Shown in pieces: positions 29,367 through 38,570 of a stretch of 64,000 nt of DNA. The notes beneath the pieces were generated by a model. It saw nothing but the letters and a program-made list of their open reading frames with translations, was not told where the DNA came from and searched no databases. This DNA is from Thermogemmatispora tikiterensis (lineage in GTDB: Bacteria > Chloroflexota > Ktedonobacteria > Ktedonobacterales > Ktedonobacteraceae). A program made the position numbers and the translations under genes. The stretch covers positions 760,015 to 824,014 of the forward strand of contig NZ_MCIF01000002.1 in assembly GCF_003268475.1 (NCBI RefSeq), written 5' to 3'. Position 1 is the stretch's first letter; each line of letters starts with the position of its first letter.

Positions 29367-30755
29367 ATGGCGATAGATATTCGTGTTCCGACCCTGGGCG
29401 AATCGGTGGTCGAGGCCACGGTAGCGCGCTGGTACAAGCACGAGGGGGAGCAGGTCCGTCAGGGCGAAGTGCTGGCGGAGCTGGAGACCGACAAGGTGAG
29501 CGTTGAGGTGACCGCGGAGCATGACGGCGTACTAGCAGAGATTCTGAAGCGCGAGGGAGAGGATGTAGCCGTTGGGGAGGTTTTGGCTCGTCTCGCTGAG
29601 GCAGCTGTGGGAGAGGGGGTGAGTGCGGCGTCCACGGCTGGCGGGGCCCCGACCTCGCGTGCGGTACCGGCCCAGGCCCGGCAGGAGCAGGCAGCAGTCC
29701 AGCCGGGGAGCGCAGCGTCGGGTTCGCGTCTTGCCGATGGGCAACGGCCTCCTTCGCCACTGGCGCGTCGCATTGCCGCTGAGTACAACATTGATCTCTC
29801 GCAGGTCAGGAGCAGCAGCCCACACGGGCGAGTGACTAAGGACGATGTCCTGCAGTATCTGGAGCAGCAGCAGGCGCTCCAGCAAGGCCAGGGCCAGTCG
29901 CCGGGGCAGCAGCAGTCAGCGCAATCCGTGACTGCTGCTCCGAGTCGAGGGGATGGAACAACGGCGACGGCGACCCCAGCGGTACCCGCAGCAGGCGAGC
30001 GCACAGCAGCGACGGGGCCAGCCTTGGAGCCGCCGCCGCTGCCGATCTCGGAGCCACGGCGAGAGGAGCGCATCAGGCTCTCGCGCCGGCGCCTGACCAT
30101 CGCCCAGCGTCTGGTCGAGGCCCAGCACACGGCAGCGATGTTGACCACCTTTAATGAGGTCGACATGAGCGCTATTCTGGCGGTGCGGGCGCGCCACCGC
30201 GAGGAGTTCAAGCAGCGCTATGGCATCTCGCTGGGCTTTATGTCCTTCTTCACGAAGGCAGTTGTGGGAGCACTCAAGGCTTTCCCTTATCTCAATGCAG
30301 AGCTACAGGGGCGCGAGCTCCTGGTCAAGCACTACTACGACATTGGCATCGCCGTCAGCACAGATGAAGGGCTGGTCGTGCCCGTAGTGCGCGATGCTGA
30401 CCGCAAGAGCTTTGTGGAGATCGAGCGGGAGATCGCGGAGCTGGCGCGGCGGGCGCGTAATAATGAGCTAACGCTGACGGACCTGCAGGGAGGGACCTTT
30501 ACCATCACCAATGGTGGGGTCTTCGGTTCGCTGCTTTCGACGCCGATTCTCAACGGACCGCAGGTTGGCATCCTGGGAATGCACAAGGTCCAGGAGCGTC
30601 CTGTCGTGGTGGACGGACAGGTGGTGGTGCGCCCCATGATGTATGTGGCGCTCTCCTATGACCATCGCGTGGTCGATGGCCGCGAGGCGGTGCAGTTCCT
30701 GGTCCGGGTTAAGGAACTGCTGGAAGATCCAGAGCGGCTGTTGTTGGAAGGCTAG
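29367..30755 (+). CDS. sucB: 2-oxoglutarate dehydrogenase E2 (dihydrolipoyllysine succinyltransferase)
   Basis: The N-terminal lipoyl domain (residues 1-78) has the lipoylation site in [11 protein letters not shown] near residue 42. A Pro/Ala/Gln-rich linker precedes the peripheral E3-binding domain ([15 protein letters not shown] to [13 protein letters not shown], about 128-165). A second linker with Thr/Ala/Pro follows. The catalytic domain (about 230-462) ends with [15 protein letters not shown], containing the active-site His and Asp. At 462 aa it is somewhat longer than SucB of enterobacteria because of the linkers. [15 protein letters not shown]-type sequence ([18 protein letters not shown] near 385) supports succinyl rather than acetyl specificity, as does the sucA neighbour. 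Confidence 0.95.
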   Translation: MAIDIRVPTLGESVVEATVARWYKHEGEQVRQGEVLAELETDKVSVEVTAEHDGVLAEILKREGEDVAVGEVLARLAEAAVGEGVSAASTAGGAPTSRAVPAQARQEQAAVQPGSAASGSRLADGQRPPSPLARRIAAEYNIDLSQVRSSSPHGRVTKDDVLQYLEQQQALQQGQGQSPGQQQSAQSVTAAPSRGDGTTATATPAVPAAGERTAATGPALEPPPLPISEPRREERIRLSRRRLTIAQRLVEAQHTAAMLTTFNEVDMSAILAVRARHREEFKQRYGISLGFMSFFTKAVVGALKAFPYLNAELQGRELLVKHYYDIGIAVSTDEGLVVPVVRDADRKSFVEIEREIAELARRARNNELTLTDLQGGTFTITNGGVFGSLLSTPILNGPQVGILGMHKVQERPVVVDGQVVVRPMMYVALSYDHRVVDGREAVQFLVRVKELLEDPERLLLEG

Positions 30756-30865
30756 GGGGCGGACAGGCGGTCTGTCGTGACAGGCGAGGTAGATGGCGGG
30801 TCGACGGTCGCAGACAGAGGAAGGCTGCAGGGAGCTCAGGATCGTGGACAGGGTGTTTGCTTCGA

Positions 30866-30894
30866 TTGACAGGGACGGCCTGTTAGGAGATAAT
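30866..30894 (+). promoter_or_regulatory. Consensus promoter for the FHA-kinase gene
   Basis: TTGACA (30866-30871), 17 bases, then GATAAT (30889-30894). Initiation near 30901 would leave a leader of about 185 nt before the kinase start at 31087. It also rules out the longer reading frame that starts at 30793. Nothing else is evident in the 30756-31086 gap. Confidence 0.65.
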
Positions 30895-31086
30895 CAAAGC
30901 TGTGCTGTCTGCGCTCGGCCCGCCCTCCTTGCCAGGGGGAGGGAGAGGGACTGTGCTTCGCGAGCGTTCTGTCAGCGTAAGCAAGGCAGGAGCGGGCAGG
31001 CCTGGCTGGCTGGGGAGGGGAAAAGGGGAAGGGGAGCGCTCTGGAGTCGTTCGACCGATGGCAGGAATCGAGGAAATGAGCCGGCT

Positions 31087-32649
31087 ATGCAACCAGCAGA
31101 GAATCCCTATGCTCGGCAGCGGGGGCGCGCCGATGATCTCCAGACCCTCGTTGGGCGGTCCCTGGGTCAATTCCGTATCGTAGAGCCACTTGGGGCGGGC
31201 GGAATGGCCGCGGTCTTTAAAGCCTATCAACCCTCGCTCGATCGCTATGTGGCCGTCAAGGTGCTTCCGGCACGCTACGCTCATGATCCGGTCTTTGTCA
31301 AGCGCTTTGAGCAGGAGGCACGCTCGGTCGCTAAGCTGGTGAATCCCCATATTGTGCAGATCCACGACTTTGGCGAGCAGGATAAGATCACCTACATTGT
31401 CATGGAGTATGTCGACGGTGGAACCTTACGGGACCGCCTGAAGGGCCGCTCGCTCTCGCTGGTGGAGGCTGTCGACTTTCTGCTGCAGGCAGCGGAGGGA
31501 TTGCGTTGTGCCCATAGCCATAATATTGTACACCGCGACGTGAAGCCGAGCAATATGCTCTTGCGCCGCGATGGGCATCTGCTGCTCTCTGATTTTGGGA
31601 TTGCCAAAATCCTGGAGGGGACGACGCATTTGACGCGCGCTGGGGTGGGCATCGGGACGCCACAGTATATGTCGCCAGAGCAGAGTACCGGTCAGGCCGT
31701 CGATCAGCGCAGCGATATCTACTCTCTGGGGATCGTCTTTTTCGAATGTCTGACAGGACGGGTGCCTTTCACGGCGGAGAATCCGGTCAGTGTGACGCTG
31801 AAGCACTTGCAGGAGCCGCTGCCGATCGATCCGCTGCGTCAGGCAGGGGTGCCAGCAGTGGTTGAGCAGGTCGTTGTGAAGATGACCGCCAAGGTGCCTG
31901 CCGACCGCTACCAGTCCATTGAGGAGATGGCGGAGGCCCTGGTGGCTGCGCTGAATGCTGCCCGCCTGCCCATGCCACGCGCATGGCGGTTGTCAACTAT
32001 GCCCCCTGCCCTCTCCGACAGCAGCGGGTCTGCGGCTACGCTGCTCTCGGCACAGCCAGGGACGTGGCCCGCTTCTCCTGGGGGTAGAGCGCAGTCCGCT
32101 CCTCCTTCCTTTCCTTCCTCTGGCCTGCCCGCGGCCCCTGGCGTTATCAGCGGGTCAACAACTGGTCAGGGTCCGGGAGAAGCGTTTCTACCCCGTCCCC
32201 CTTCGAGCACCCCTTTCCCGACGGTGACGCTCTCCTGCTTCCGCTGCGGTACACCTAACCCAAGTACACGCCTGTTCTGCACGACCTGCGGCTATGAGCT
32301 GGCCGACCGCAAGGCCGTAAAGGATCGCTATGTCGATGCTCAGGGGCGGGTGGTGCTGGCCAGCTTGACGTTGCAGAGTGGACCGCTCGCCGGTCGCTCT
32401 TTCCGCTTCCATCAGGATGTGACGACGATTGGGCGCACAAATGGCAATGATTTCATTATTGCCGGTCGCACGGTCTCGCGTCGCCATGCTCGACTCTGGT
32501 TCGATAATGGCCTCTGGTACCTGGAGGATCTGCAGAGCGCCAATGGCACCCTGGTGAACGGCGAGCGCATTCAGCAGACGGTACTGCGCGATGGCGATCT
32601 GATCCAGTTCGGCGATGAACGCTTGATCTTTCATATAGTTTATAAATAG
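31087..32649 (+). CDS. Ser/Thr protein kinase with zinc ribbon and FHA domain
   Basis: The Hanks-type kinase domain covers residues 20-285: GAGGMAAVFKAYQ as P-loop near 32, VAVKVLPA with the catalytic Lys near 57, IVHRDVKPSNMLL near 150, LSDFGIAKIL (DFG) near 170 and GTPQYMSPEQ near 192. A Ser/Pro-rich linker follows. Then comes a zinc ribbon with two CxxC pairs (CFRCG and CTTCG, about 382-402). Last is a C-terminal FHA domain (about 420-515) with TTIGRTNGNDFII, VSRRHARL and SANGTLVNG, the phosphothreonine-binding loops. No membrane segment is visible, so it is probably cytoplasmic. FHA domains often bind the kinase's own phosphorylated residues. The start at 31087 gives 520 aa; targets are unknown. 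Confidence 0.92.
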   Translation: MQPAENPYARQRGRADDLQTLVGRSLGQFRIVEPLGAGGMAAVFKAYQPSLDRYVAVKVLPARYAHDPVFVKRFEQEARSVAKLVNPHIVQIHDFGEQDKITYIVMEYVDGGTLRDRLKGRSLSLVEAVDFLLQAAEGLRCAHSHNIVHRDVKPSNMLLRRDGHLLLSDFGIAKILEGTTHLTRAGVGIGTPQYMSPEQSTGQAVDQRSDIYSLGIVFFECLTGRVPFTAENPVSVTLKHLQEPLPIDPLRQAGVPAVVEQVVVKMTAKVPADRYQSIEEMAEALVAALNAARLPMPRAWRLSTMPPALSDSSGSAATLLSAQPGTWPASPGGRAQSAPPSFPSSGLPAAPGVISGSTTGQGPGEAFLPRPPSSTPFPTVTLSCFRCGTPNPSTRLFCTTCGYELADRKAVKDRYVDAQGRVVLASLTLQSGPLAGRSFRFHQDVTTIGRTNGNDFIIAGRTVSRRHARLWFDNGLWYLEDLQSANGTLVNGERIQQTVLRDGDLIQFGDERLIFHIVYK

Positions 32650-32763
32650 TAGGGACAAGAGGAGCTGTTGCTCCTAGCAGGCAAGGCTGACAGAGCTGCC
32701 TGGCTGGTTGATGGAGTCCCTGTTCAGGCTGGTCTGTTCCTTGCTCGGAAAGGGTAACGAGCG

Positions 32764-33306
32764 ATGGTTTCGTTGAATCCGCTCAATGCGGCACTGCAGC
32801 AGCTGCTGCTGGGCAGCGCTGTACGCCAAAATCATGCACTGGAGCATGCAACGATCGTGCTGCTGAGCCGCAAGTTTCCGGAGGTGCGTTTCTCGGGGGT
32901 CTCTTCGGCGCTGGGCTTTGTGGTTTTTGGCAATGTGCCAACCGAGGAAGTGCTGCCGGCGGCTGAAGAGGCGCTGCACTTGCTGCGTACGACGCAGCCA
33001 GAGCTGGCGATCCACGAGCGCTGTGGCACGAATTTGGCCGTGGCAGGTTTGCTGAGCGGCCTGTCGGCGATGACGGTGGCACGCATGCGGCGCCCGTTCA
33101 ATACCTTCAATAATGTGGTGCTGGCGACAACTGCGGCTCTGGTACTGGCGCGGCCTCTCGGGTTGACGGTTCAGCGCTATCTGACGACACAGACGCCTTC
33201 GCCATCAATGCGTATCACTGGGGTGCGGCGCTTCGAGGTGCTGGGAACACCGGCCCACTTTGTGAGCACGGAGAACCCGGAGGCGGCGCGGCTGTTCTCC
33301 TGGTGA
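32764..33306 (+). CDS. DUF6391-family protein
   Basis: The 180-residue protein contains RQNHALEHATIVLL near residue 22, the hallmark of DUF6391, and a hydrophobic central stretch (NLAVAGLLSGLSAM and VVLATTAALVLARPLG, about 95-140) that could be membrane-embedded. The function of the family is unknown; it is widespread in Cyanobacteria and Chloroflexota. The conserved HxxxH of HALEH could bind metal, but that is only a guess. It sits between the FHA kinase and a rhodanese gene with short gaps (114 and 24 bases), so the three may be co-transcribed. Confidence 0.7.
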   Translation: MVSLNPLNAALQQLLLGSAVRQNHALEHATIVLLSRKFPEVRFSGVSSALGFVVFGNVPTEEVLPAAEEALHLLRTTQPELAIHERCGTNLAVAGLLSGLSAMTVARMRRPFNTFNNVVLATTAALVLARPLGLTVQRYLTTQTPSPSMRITGVRRFEVLGTPAHFVSTENPEAARLFSW

Positions 33307-33330
33307 CGGGAGAAAGGAGGCTTTGCGACA

Positions 33331-34215
33331 ATGACGAGTGGGCAGCGTGACCGCTTGCTGGTTGAGCCGGCCTGGCTGGAGGAGCACCTGCATGATCCAC
33401 AGCTGCGCATTGTGGATATGCGTGGGTATGTGCGGACGGTGGAGCGCGGCGCAGGTGAGCAGGAGGCGCTGTATGAAGGGGCGCGTGCTGAGTATGAGCG
33501 GGGTCACATCCCTGGCGCGGTCTATCTTGACTGGACGAGCGATATTATTGATCCCGACAGCGAGGTAAAGGCGCAGATTGCCCCGCCGGAACGCTTTGCC
33601 GAGGTCCTGGGACGGGTAGGCATTGGCGATGAGCATGTGGTGGTGGCCTATGACGCGCATCCGGCCTCGCAGTTTGCGACACGCCTGTGGTGGGCGCTGA
33701 CCTACTATGGCCATCACGAGGTACGCGTTTTGAACGGAGGCTTCTCGCGCTGGTTGCGCGAAGGGCGACCGGTGACGACGGACGTGCCACAGTATCCGCC
33801 GGCGGTCTTTACGCCGCGTGTGCAGCCAGAACTGCGGGCCACGGCTGAGGAGGTACTGGCCGCACTGGGACAGGCGGGTATCCAGGTGATCGATGCGCGC
33901 GATGTCGGGCAGTATAGCGGGCGGGTGGTGCGCCGTCCTGGCCGTCCGGGCCATATTCCGGGGGCCATCAATATCCCGCGTGAGGAGCTGGTCGATCCAC
34001 AGACGGGCCAGTTTCGCAGCAATGAGGAGCTGGCTGCGGTCTTTGCGCGTGCCGGGCTGCGCCCGGAGGAGCGAGTGATCGCCTACTGTAATGGTGGAGT
34101 GGCGGCAACGGTCGTCCTCTTCAGCCTGGCTCTGTTGGGCTATCCTCATCTGACAAATTATGATGGTTCCTGGAATGAATGGGGCCTACGCCCCGATCTG
34201 CCTGCGGAAGTGTAA
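33331..34215 (+). CDS. Sulfurtransferase with tandem rhodanese domains
   Basis: Two rhodanese domains of about 140 residues each. The N-terminal one has Asp in place of the active-site Cys (VAYDAHPASQFA, near residue 108) and is the inactive half. The C-terminal one carries the persulfide Cys in VIAYCNGGVAA near residue 252. The 294 aa length and layout match thiosulfate or 3-mercaptopyruvate sulfurtransferases. The CNGGVA loop is the six-residue type used for sulfur transfer rather than phosphatase action. Substrate cannot be told from sequence. The ATG follows GAGAAAGGAGG. Confidence 0.9.
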   Translation: MTSGQRDRLLVEPAWLEEHLHDPQLRIVDMRGYVRTVERGAGEQEALYEGARAEYERGHIPGAVYLDWTSDIIDPDSEVKAQIAPPERFAEVLGRVGIGDEHVVVAYDAHPASQFATRLWWALTYYGHHEVRVLNGGFSRWLREGRPVTTDVPQYPPAVFTPRVQPELRATAEEVLAALGQAGIQVIDARDVGQYSGRVVRRPGRPGHIPGAINIPREELVDPQTGQFRSNEELAAVFARAGLRPEERVIAYCNGGVAATVVLFSLALLGYPHLTNYDGSWNEWGLRPDLPAEV

Positions 34216-34249
34216 TGGGGCTTTGCCTCTGCTTGCTGGACTGTGAGGC

Positions 34250-35707
34250 ATGCTGATGGAGGGGTTTTTCTCCTCTGACTCTGTAGGGGATGAGGGTGGG
34301 AGCTGGCCGGGGATCAGCGGGCCTGATCTCCAAAGAATCATGGAGGGCTTCGGCCTTTCTTCGTCCTGGCAGCCCCTGGAGCTGTTGACGTCCCCCTATA
34401 GCCCTGAGCCATTGGGCCTGCTGCTGGAGGTTGAGGGCGAGCGCTATCTGCTGCGCCCGCGCCCGGAGGGACCAGCTGGCGAGGATCATGAGCATTGCTA
34501 TCGCTTTCAGCGTTTCTTGCGCCTGGCCGGTTTGCCGGTGCCAGCGCTACGCCAGACGCCAGCGGGGTCTTATTGTCTGCCGCTGGGGGAGGAGTGCTTC
34601 GAGCTGCAGCAGTGGCTGGATGGGGAGGACTTCACGAGCGCCGGGACTCGCGGGCTGCGTTGGGTTGAGGCCGCTGGAAGAATGCTGGGCCAGTTGCATG
34701 AGGCGTCTTTTCGTTTCCCAGGTCCGCAGCACCGCTGGCCCTCGGAGCTACAGGCGGGCGGGCTGGTCCAGGGCTGGCTCAATCTGGCCCGTGAGCGGGC
34801 CGAGCGCTGCGAGGTGGGAGCGATTGCCAGCGCCCTGCAAACCTGGGTCGAGCAGTGGGAGACAGTGCTGCCAGCAGCGATGATGACTCTGGGGGCAGCT
34901 CGTGGAGTGCCCGAGCTGCACGTTCATGGAGATTATCAGGCGCTGCATCTGCGCTTCAATGCTGAGGGGGTATGTTCAGTCTCGGGCTTCTATGCCTCGC
35001 GCTGGGAGAAGCGCGTTCTGGAGGTGGCGGCAGCGCTCTTTGCCTTCAGTGCCTTGGACTGGCAGCCGGGGACGGGTCAGACACGCCCGCTGGTGGCGCG
35101 GGGACTGGAGCCGGAGCGAGCACGGGCATTCTTGCGGGGCTATGGGACGATCGCGCCTCCCCAGGGGCAGGAAGCGACCTGCCTGGCAGAGGCCCTGACG
35201 CTGACGGTGCCCATCCTGACGGTCAACGGCCCGCTGGAGGATCTCTTCTTTGCCGAGGAGGCAGCGCTGGACGCAGGTGAGAGCCAGGAGCAGGTCGATG
35301 ATCTGTTGGAGCGCCGGCCTGGGCCAGCGCCTGGCCGGGTTGGCTGCGACGCGCGCGGCGCTGGCTGGCCGAGCTGTGGGAGGAGGCCGCCGCCGGCTAG
35401 GCAAACGGTGCGGCAGCCTCCTCCTGTGCTCTCTCTGGCTATGGCTCTAATACAGCCTCATTGTCCTCGCGACCGGACAGGTCACAGCTGTGTCGGCGGC
35501 TTACTCGGGACCGACGACCGGGTGAGGGATGTATGGCTCTTCGAGATAGGCGATGTCTTCAGCGCTCAGATGAACGTTGAGGGCGCCAACGGCTTCTTCC
35601 AGCTGGCTGATCCGGGTGACGCCGACAATGGGGGCAGTCACTGGCTCCTTCTGCAGCAGCCAGGCCAAGGCGATCTGTGCCCGGGGCACGCCGTATTTGC
35701 CAGCTAG
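34250..35707 (+). CDS. Degenerate aminoglycoside-phosphotransferase-like protein with doubtful C-terminus
   Basis: Residues 30-350 have an APH/kinase-like layout: PLGLLLEVEGERYLLRPRPEG with glycine-poor ATP lobe, AGRMLGQLHEASF near 143, and VHGDYQALHL near 224. The catalytic loop lacks the Asn of HGDxxxxN, and the following metal motif reads SVSGFYA instead of DxD/DPx, so phosphotransfer is doubtful. The open frame runs to 35707 and overlaps the opposite-strand aldo/keto reductase by 207 bases. A one-base frame change near 35310 would instead end at TAG 35398-35400 with a helix-like RRWLAELWEEAAAG, which looks more natural. The true end is therefore probably near 35400. Function unknown. Confidence 0.6.
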   Translation: MLMEGFFSSDSVGDEGGSWPGISGPDLQRIMEGFGLSSSWQPLELLTSPYSPEPLGLLLEVEGERYLLRPRPEGPAGEDHEHCYRFQRFLRLAGLPVPALRQTPAGSYCLPLGEECFELQQWLDGEDFTSAGTRGLRWVEAAGRMLGQLHEASFRFPGPQHRWPSELQAGGLVQGWLNLARERAERCEVGAIASALQTWVEQWETVLPAAMMTLGAARGVPELHVHGDYQALHLRFNAEGVCSVSGFYASRWEKRVLEVAAALFAFSALDWQPGTGQTRPLVARGLEPERARAFLRGYGTIAPPQGQEATCLAEALTLTVPILTVNGPLEDLFFAEEAALDAGESQEQVDDLLERRPGPAPGRVGCDARGAGWPSCGRRPPPARQTVRQPPPVLSLAMALIQPHCPRDRTGHSCVGGLLGTDDRVRDVWLFEIGDVFSAQMNVEGANGFFQLADPGDADNGGSHWLLLQQPGQGDLCPGHAVFAS

Positions 35708-36484
35708 CTCGCCGACGCGCTCGATGATCCCCTGATCGGCGGCAGCAGTGGCGTCATATTTGCGTCGGGCCACCTGGTCGGTTTCGGCGCGCCTGGTCGG
35801 CGGCTGCGAGGCCTCACGCGCCAATCTGCCGGATGCCAGCGGGCTGTAGGGAATGACCCCAATGCCCTCGGCGCGACAGAGCGGGAGCATCTCGCGCTCT
35901 TCTTCGCGGTAGATGAGGTTGAGGTGATTCTGCATGGAGACGAAGCGTGTCCAGCCATGCCGCTCAGCGACGAAGAGCGCTTTCTGGAATTGCCAGGCGT
36001 ACATGGCTGAAGCCCCAATGTAGCGCACCTTGCCGGCCCGAACGAGATCGTTGAGTGCCTCCATTGTTTCGTCAATCGGGGTCTGGTAGTCCCAGCGGTG
36101 GATCTGATAGAGGTCGATGTAGTCGGTTCCAAGGCGCCGGAGGCTGTGATCAATCTCGCTGAGAATGGCTTTGCGCGAGAGACCAGCCCCGTTCGGTCCT
36201 TCGCGCATGCGGAAGAAGACTTTGGTGGCAATGACAACCTCATCGCGCTTGACGAAGTCTTTCAGGGCGCGCCCGAGGATCTCCTCGCTGGCTCCCAGTG
36301 AGTAGACATTGGCGGTGTCAAAGAAGTTGATGCCCAGGTCAAGAGCCTTCCTGATGATCTGCCGACTCTGCTCTTCGTCCAGAACCCAGGGATGCATCCA
36401 GCGATTGGGGTCACCAAAGCTCATGCAGCCAAGACAGATGCGGGAGACTTCCAGACCGCTTTTGCCTAATCTGGCATACTGCAC
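35501..36484 (-). CDS. Aldo/keto reductase
   Basis: A 327-residue (beta/alpha)8 NADPH-dependent oxidoreductase. LGKSGLEVSRICLGCMSFG opens the barrel. The catalytic Asp and Tyr are in GINFFDTANVYSLG near residues 53-58, the Lys in VVIATKVFF near 87, and the His in LYQIHRWD near 128. VTAPIVGVTRISQLEEAV near 290 is the NADPH phosphate pocket. Similar to the YajO/Tas group of uncertain physiological substrate. The ATG at 36484 is followed by MQYARLGKSG, a normal start. It converges on the gene ending near 35400. Confidence 0.92.
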   Translation of the reverse strand: MQYARLGKSGLEVSRICLGCMSFGDPNRWMHPWVLDEEQSRQIIRKALDLGINFFDTANVYSLGASEEILGRALKDFVKRDEVVIATKVFFRMREGPNGAGLSRKAILSEIDHSLRRLGTDYIDLYQIHRWDYQTPIDETMEALNDLVRAGKVRYIGASAMYAWQFQKALFVAERHGWTRFVSMQNHLNLIYREEEREMLPLCRAEGIGVIPYSPLASGRLAREASQPPTRRAETDQVARRKYDATAAADQGIIERVGELAGKYGVPRAQIALAWLLQKEPVTAPIVGVTRISQLEEAVGALNVHLSAEDIAYLEEPYIPHPVVGPE

Positions 36485-37217
36485 GATTCACCTCTCATCT
36501 CTATTAATCTCAATATTTTTATTTTTCTTCACCGGGAAGAGCGGCAGCCAGGTCTACTGTCCTGCGTGAGTCAGGACAGGAACCGTGGCTTTCTGCAAGA
36601 GAGTATAGCGTCCCCACAAGCAGAGGATATAGGCAGATCCTGGGTGATCTTTGGCCGATTCTGCCACGGGAGGCTGCGGCTGCGCGCGGATCGCGCGGTC
36701 TGGCGGGCCGCTGGAGCTTGCTGCCGGGGTGTGGGGGCTGAACAAAGGGCACAGGAGGACCGAGATCGGAGTCGGAGGTGGCAGCTCTTTTGTGGCCATC
36801 TTCAAAATTTCGTATTATTCGGAGAAATACGAAATTGGTCCCTGGCCCCGGCGTCTTTCAGCCTGCGTTCCATCTTGGGGAGTGCACCCTTCGCCTTCGC
36901 TGACTGATTCCACGCCGGGCTGTGATACGGAGAAACGCACCGGCCCAGCTCAGCCTCCAGAAGGCCGTGGACTGTCAATGGCTGCCTCCGCCCTTCAAAT
37001 GTTTTCTCTTCTCTTTTCTTCACCTCACCCCCCTCCCTCAGAAACGTCGGTTGCAGTGAAGGGGAAAGAAAGAGATGAGAGCTGCCTGCGCTGGCGATCT
37101 GTGGGCGGGAGATAGGTGATGGCATGGCAGACTATAAGACACGGAACGCCCGTTAGGCCTCCTCGAAGCCCCGATAGAGTAGACTCTCTTTCCTAAAGGA
37201 TCACAGGCCACCAACCC
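36485..37217. other. Gene-free region upstream of the recombinase
   Basis: More than 700 bases with no credible coding frame. It contains an AT-rich 11-bp inverted repeat (36806-36836, listed separately). I see no tRNA and no direct repeats that would mark an integrated element. Confidence 0.5.
36806..36836. repeat. Perfect 11-bp inverted repeat near recombinase gene
   Basis: AATTTCGTATT (36806-36816) and AATACGAAATT (36826-36836) are exact reverse complements around a nine-base spacer. The arms are AT-rich in a GC-rich neighbourhood. The geometry resembles a tyrosine-recombinase core site or a dimeric repressor operator. The recombinase gene begins about 450 bases downstream. Confidence 0.7.
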
Positions 37218-37246
37218 TTGACAACCTTCTCTTCCACGCTTATACT
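37218..37246 (+). promoter_or_regulatory. Consensus promoter for the tyrosine recombinase
   Basis: TTGACA (37218-37223), 17 bases, TATACT (37241-37246): near-perfect sigma-70 consensus. The predicted start near 37253 leaves about 37 bases before the ATG at 37290. It overlaps the TTG that would begin the longest frame, which excludes that start. Confidence 0.75.
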
Positions 37247-37289
37247 TCATATAAAGACAAATATATATTTTAGCCGAATAGAGAACAAT

Positions 37290-38453
37290 ATGAGCAAGAA
37301 GAAAACTTCCTCCCGCCTTCCAGGGCAGCAGCGTACGGCCCTGCTCCCCCCGGCGCAGCCCATGCTGACAGGGATCGTACGCGAGCGAGAGGAACAGCCC
37401 GGTGCTCCTGAAGAGGAGAGGAAGGGTCTGGGCACCCTGGCAGGCGAGGACCTGGACCTCCTGCGGCGCATCGCGGACATCGCTGATCTGTATGCTCAGC
37501 ACGAGGTCTTTGCTCGCTACCATCGGCGGCAGGCCCATAACACGCGCATTCGCCAGCTCTGGGATCTCAAAGCCTTCGCCACCTTCTGTCTCGAAGCTGG
37601 TGTCCGCACCACGGGGGTCGCCCTGCAAGCAGACGTCGCCACTCTCACCCAGGCCCTCTTTCTGGAAGCCTCGACCTGGCGCTTTGTCACTGCCGGTCTG
37701 ATCCAGCTCTTTCTCAGCTGGATGGAGCGCCAGGGCTACGCCATCGATACCATGAACGTGCGTCTCTCCACCCTCAAGCGCTACTGCCGTTTGGCTGCTG
37801 ATGCCGGTGTGCTCAGTCAGGAAGAACTCTATCGCATCAGCCGTGTCCAGGGCTATCGCCATAAGGAGGGGCGCCACATTGACCGCCAGCGTCCCATCAC
37901 GCGGCGCGGTGCCAAAAAAGCCGAACCGAACCCCCTGACCGAGGAGCAGGTTGCCTGGCTCAAGCGCTGCCATGATCCCAACACCCCCCAGGGACGGCGC
38001 GCCCGCGTCATCCTCTGCCTCCTGCTCGATCTCGGACTGCGCGTCGGCGAGCTGGTCGCGCTCCAGGTCAAGGACGTCCAGCTCAGCCGTGGTCTCCTGC
38101 GCTTCTACCGTGAAAAGGTCGACCGGGAGCAGACGCATCGCCTGTCTGCCGACTGTCTGCAGGCCCTACGTGCCTACTTACCCGACGTCGCCGGCGAGCG
38201 CTACCTCTTCCCAGGCTACAAGGGTCGACACATCAGCACGCGCCTCGTTGAGTACCTGCTCAAAGACCTCGGCGACCAGCTTGGCATCGATCATCTCTCC
38301 CCCCACGACTGTCGCCATTATTGGGCGACCTACCACGCCGGCCACCAGCGCAACCTGGCCCAGCTCCAGCAAGCCGGCGGCTGGAACTCGCCAGCAATGG
38401 TACTGCGCTACTATGTGGCCTCCGAGATTGCCAACGAGGGCCTTCTTCCTTGA
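37290..38453 (+). CDS. Tyrosine recombinase/integrase (XerC/D-like)
   Basis: The N-terminal SAM-like DNA-binding domain (about 60-180) is followed by the catalytic domain (about 200-387). Its residues are visible: Arg in LGLRVGELVALQ near 256, a Lys in YREKVDREQ near 279, HDCRHYWAT with His and Arg near 340, Trp of GGWNSP in place of the second His near 366, and the nucleophile Tyr in VLRYY near 375. These enzymes cut and rejoin DNA through a 3'-phosphotyrosine. The ATG at 37290 has a weak GAGA site but follows a consensus promoter. No phage or transposon cargo surrounds it, so it may be a stand-alone chromosomal recombinase or a relic of an element. Confidence 0.9.
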   Translation: MSKKKTSSRLPGQQRTALLPPAQPMLTGIVREREEQPGAPEEERKGLGTLAGEDLDLLRRIADIADLYAQHEVFARYHRRQAHNTRIRQLWDLKAFATFCLEAGVRTTGVALQADVATLTQALFLEASTWRFVTAGLIQLFLSWMERQGYAIDTMNVRLSTLKRYCRLAADAGVLSQEELYRISRVQGYRHKEGRHIDRQRPITRRGAKKAEPNPLTEEQVAWLKRCHDPNTPQGRRARVILCLLLDLGLRVGELVALQVKDVQLSRGLLRFYREKVDREQTHRLSADCLQALRAYLPDVAGERYLFPGYKGRHISTRLVEYLLKDLGDQLGIDHLSPHDCRHYWATYHAGHQRNLAQLQQAGGWNSPAMVLRYYVASEIANEGLLP

Positions 38454-38454
38454 C

Positions 38455-38485
38455 TTGACCAGAGCAAGAGCAAGAAGGCTACAAT
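38455..38485 (+). promoter_or_regulatory. Promoter candidate for LOG-family gene
   Basis: TTGACC (38455-38460) and TACAAT (38480-38485) with a 19-base spacer, longer than ideal. It lies just after the recombinase stop and 86 bases before the next gene. Confidence 0.35.
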
Positions 38486-38570
38486 AGCAATGGCCAGGCA
38501 AAGCACTGCCCTCACCTATCCCGGTTGGTAGCGCAGCCCAATTCGCCACCACACAGAGGAGGAGAAAAGC

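Noticed and set aside
30793-31086. Longer N-terminus for the FHA kinase
   Set aside because: A TTGACA-17-GATAAT promoter lies inside this stretch, and the residues do not look like a kinase N-terminus.
37218-37289. Longer N-terminus for the tyrosine recombinase from a TTG codon
   Set aside because: The TTG is the first three bases of a consensus -35 element, so it is not transcribed.
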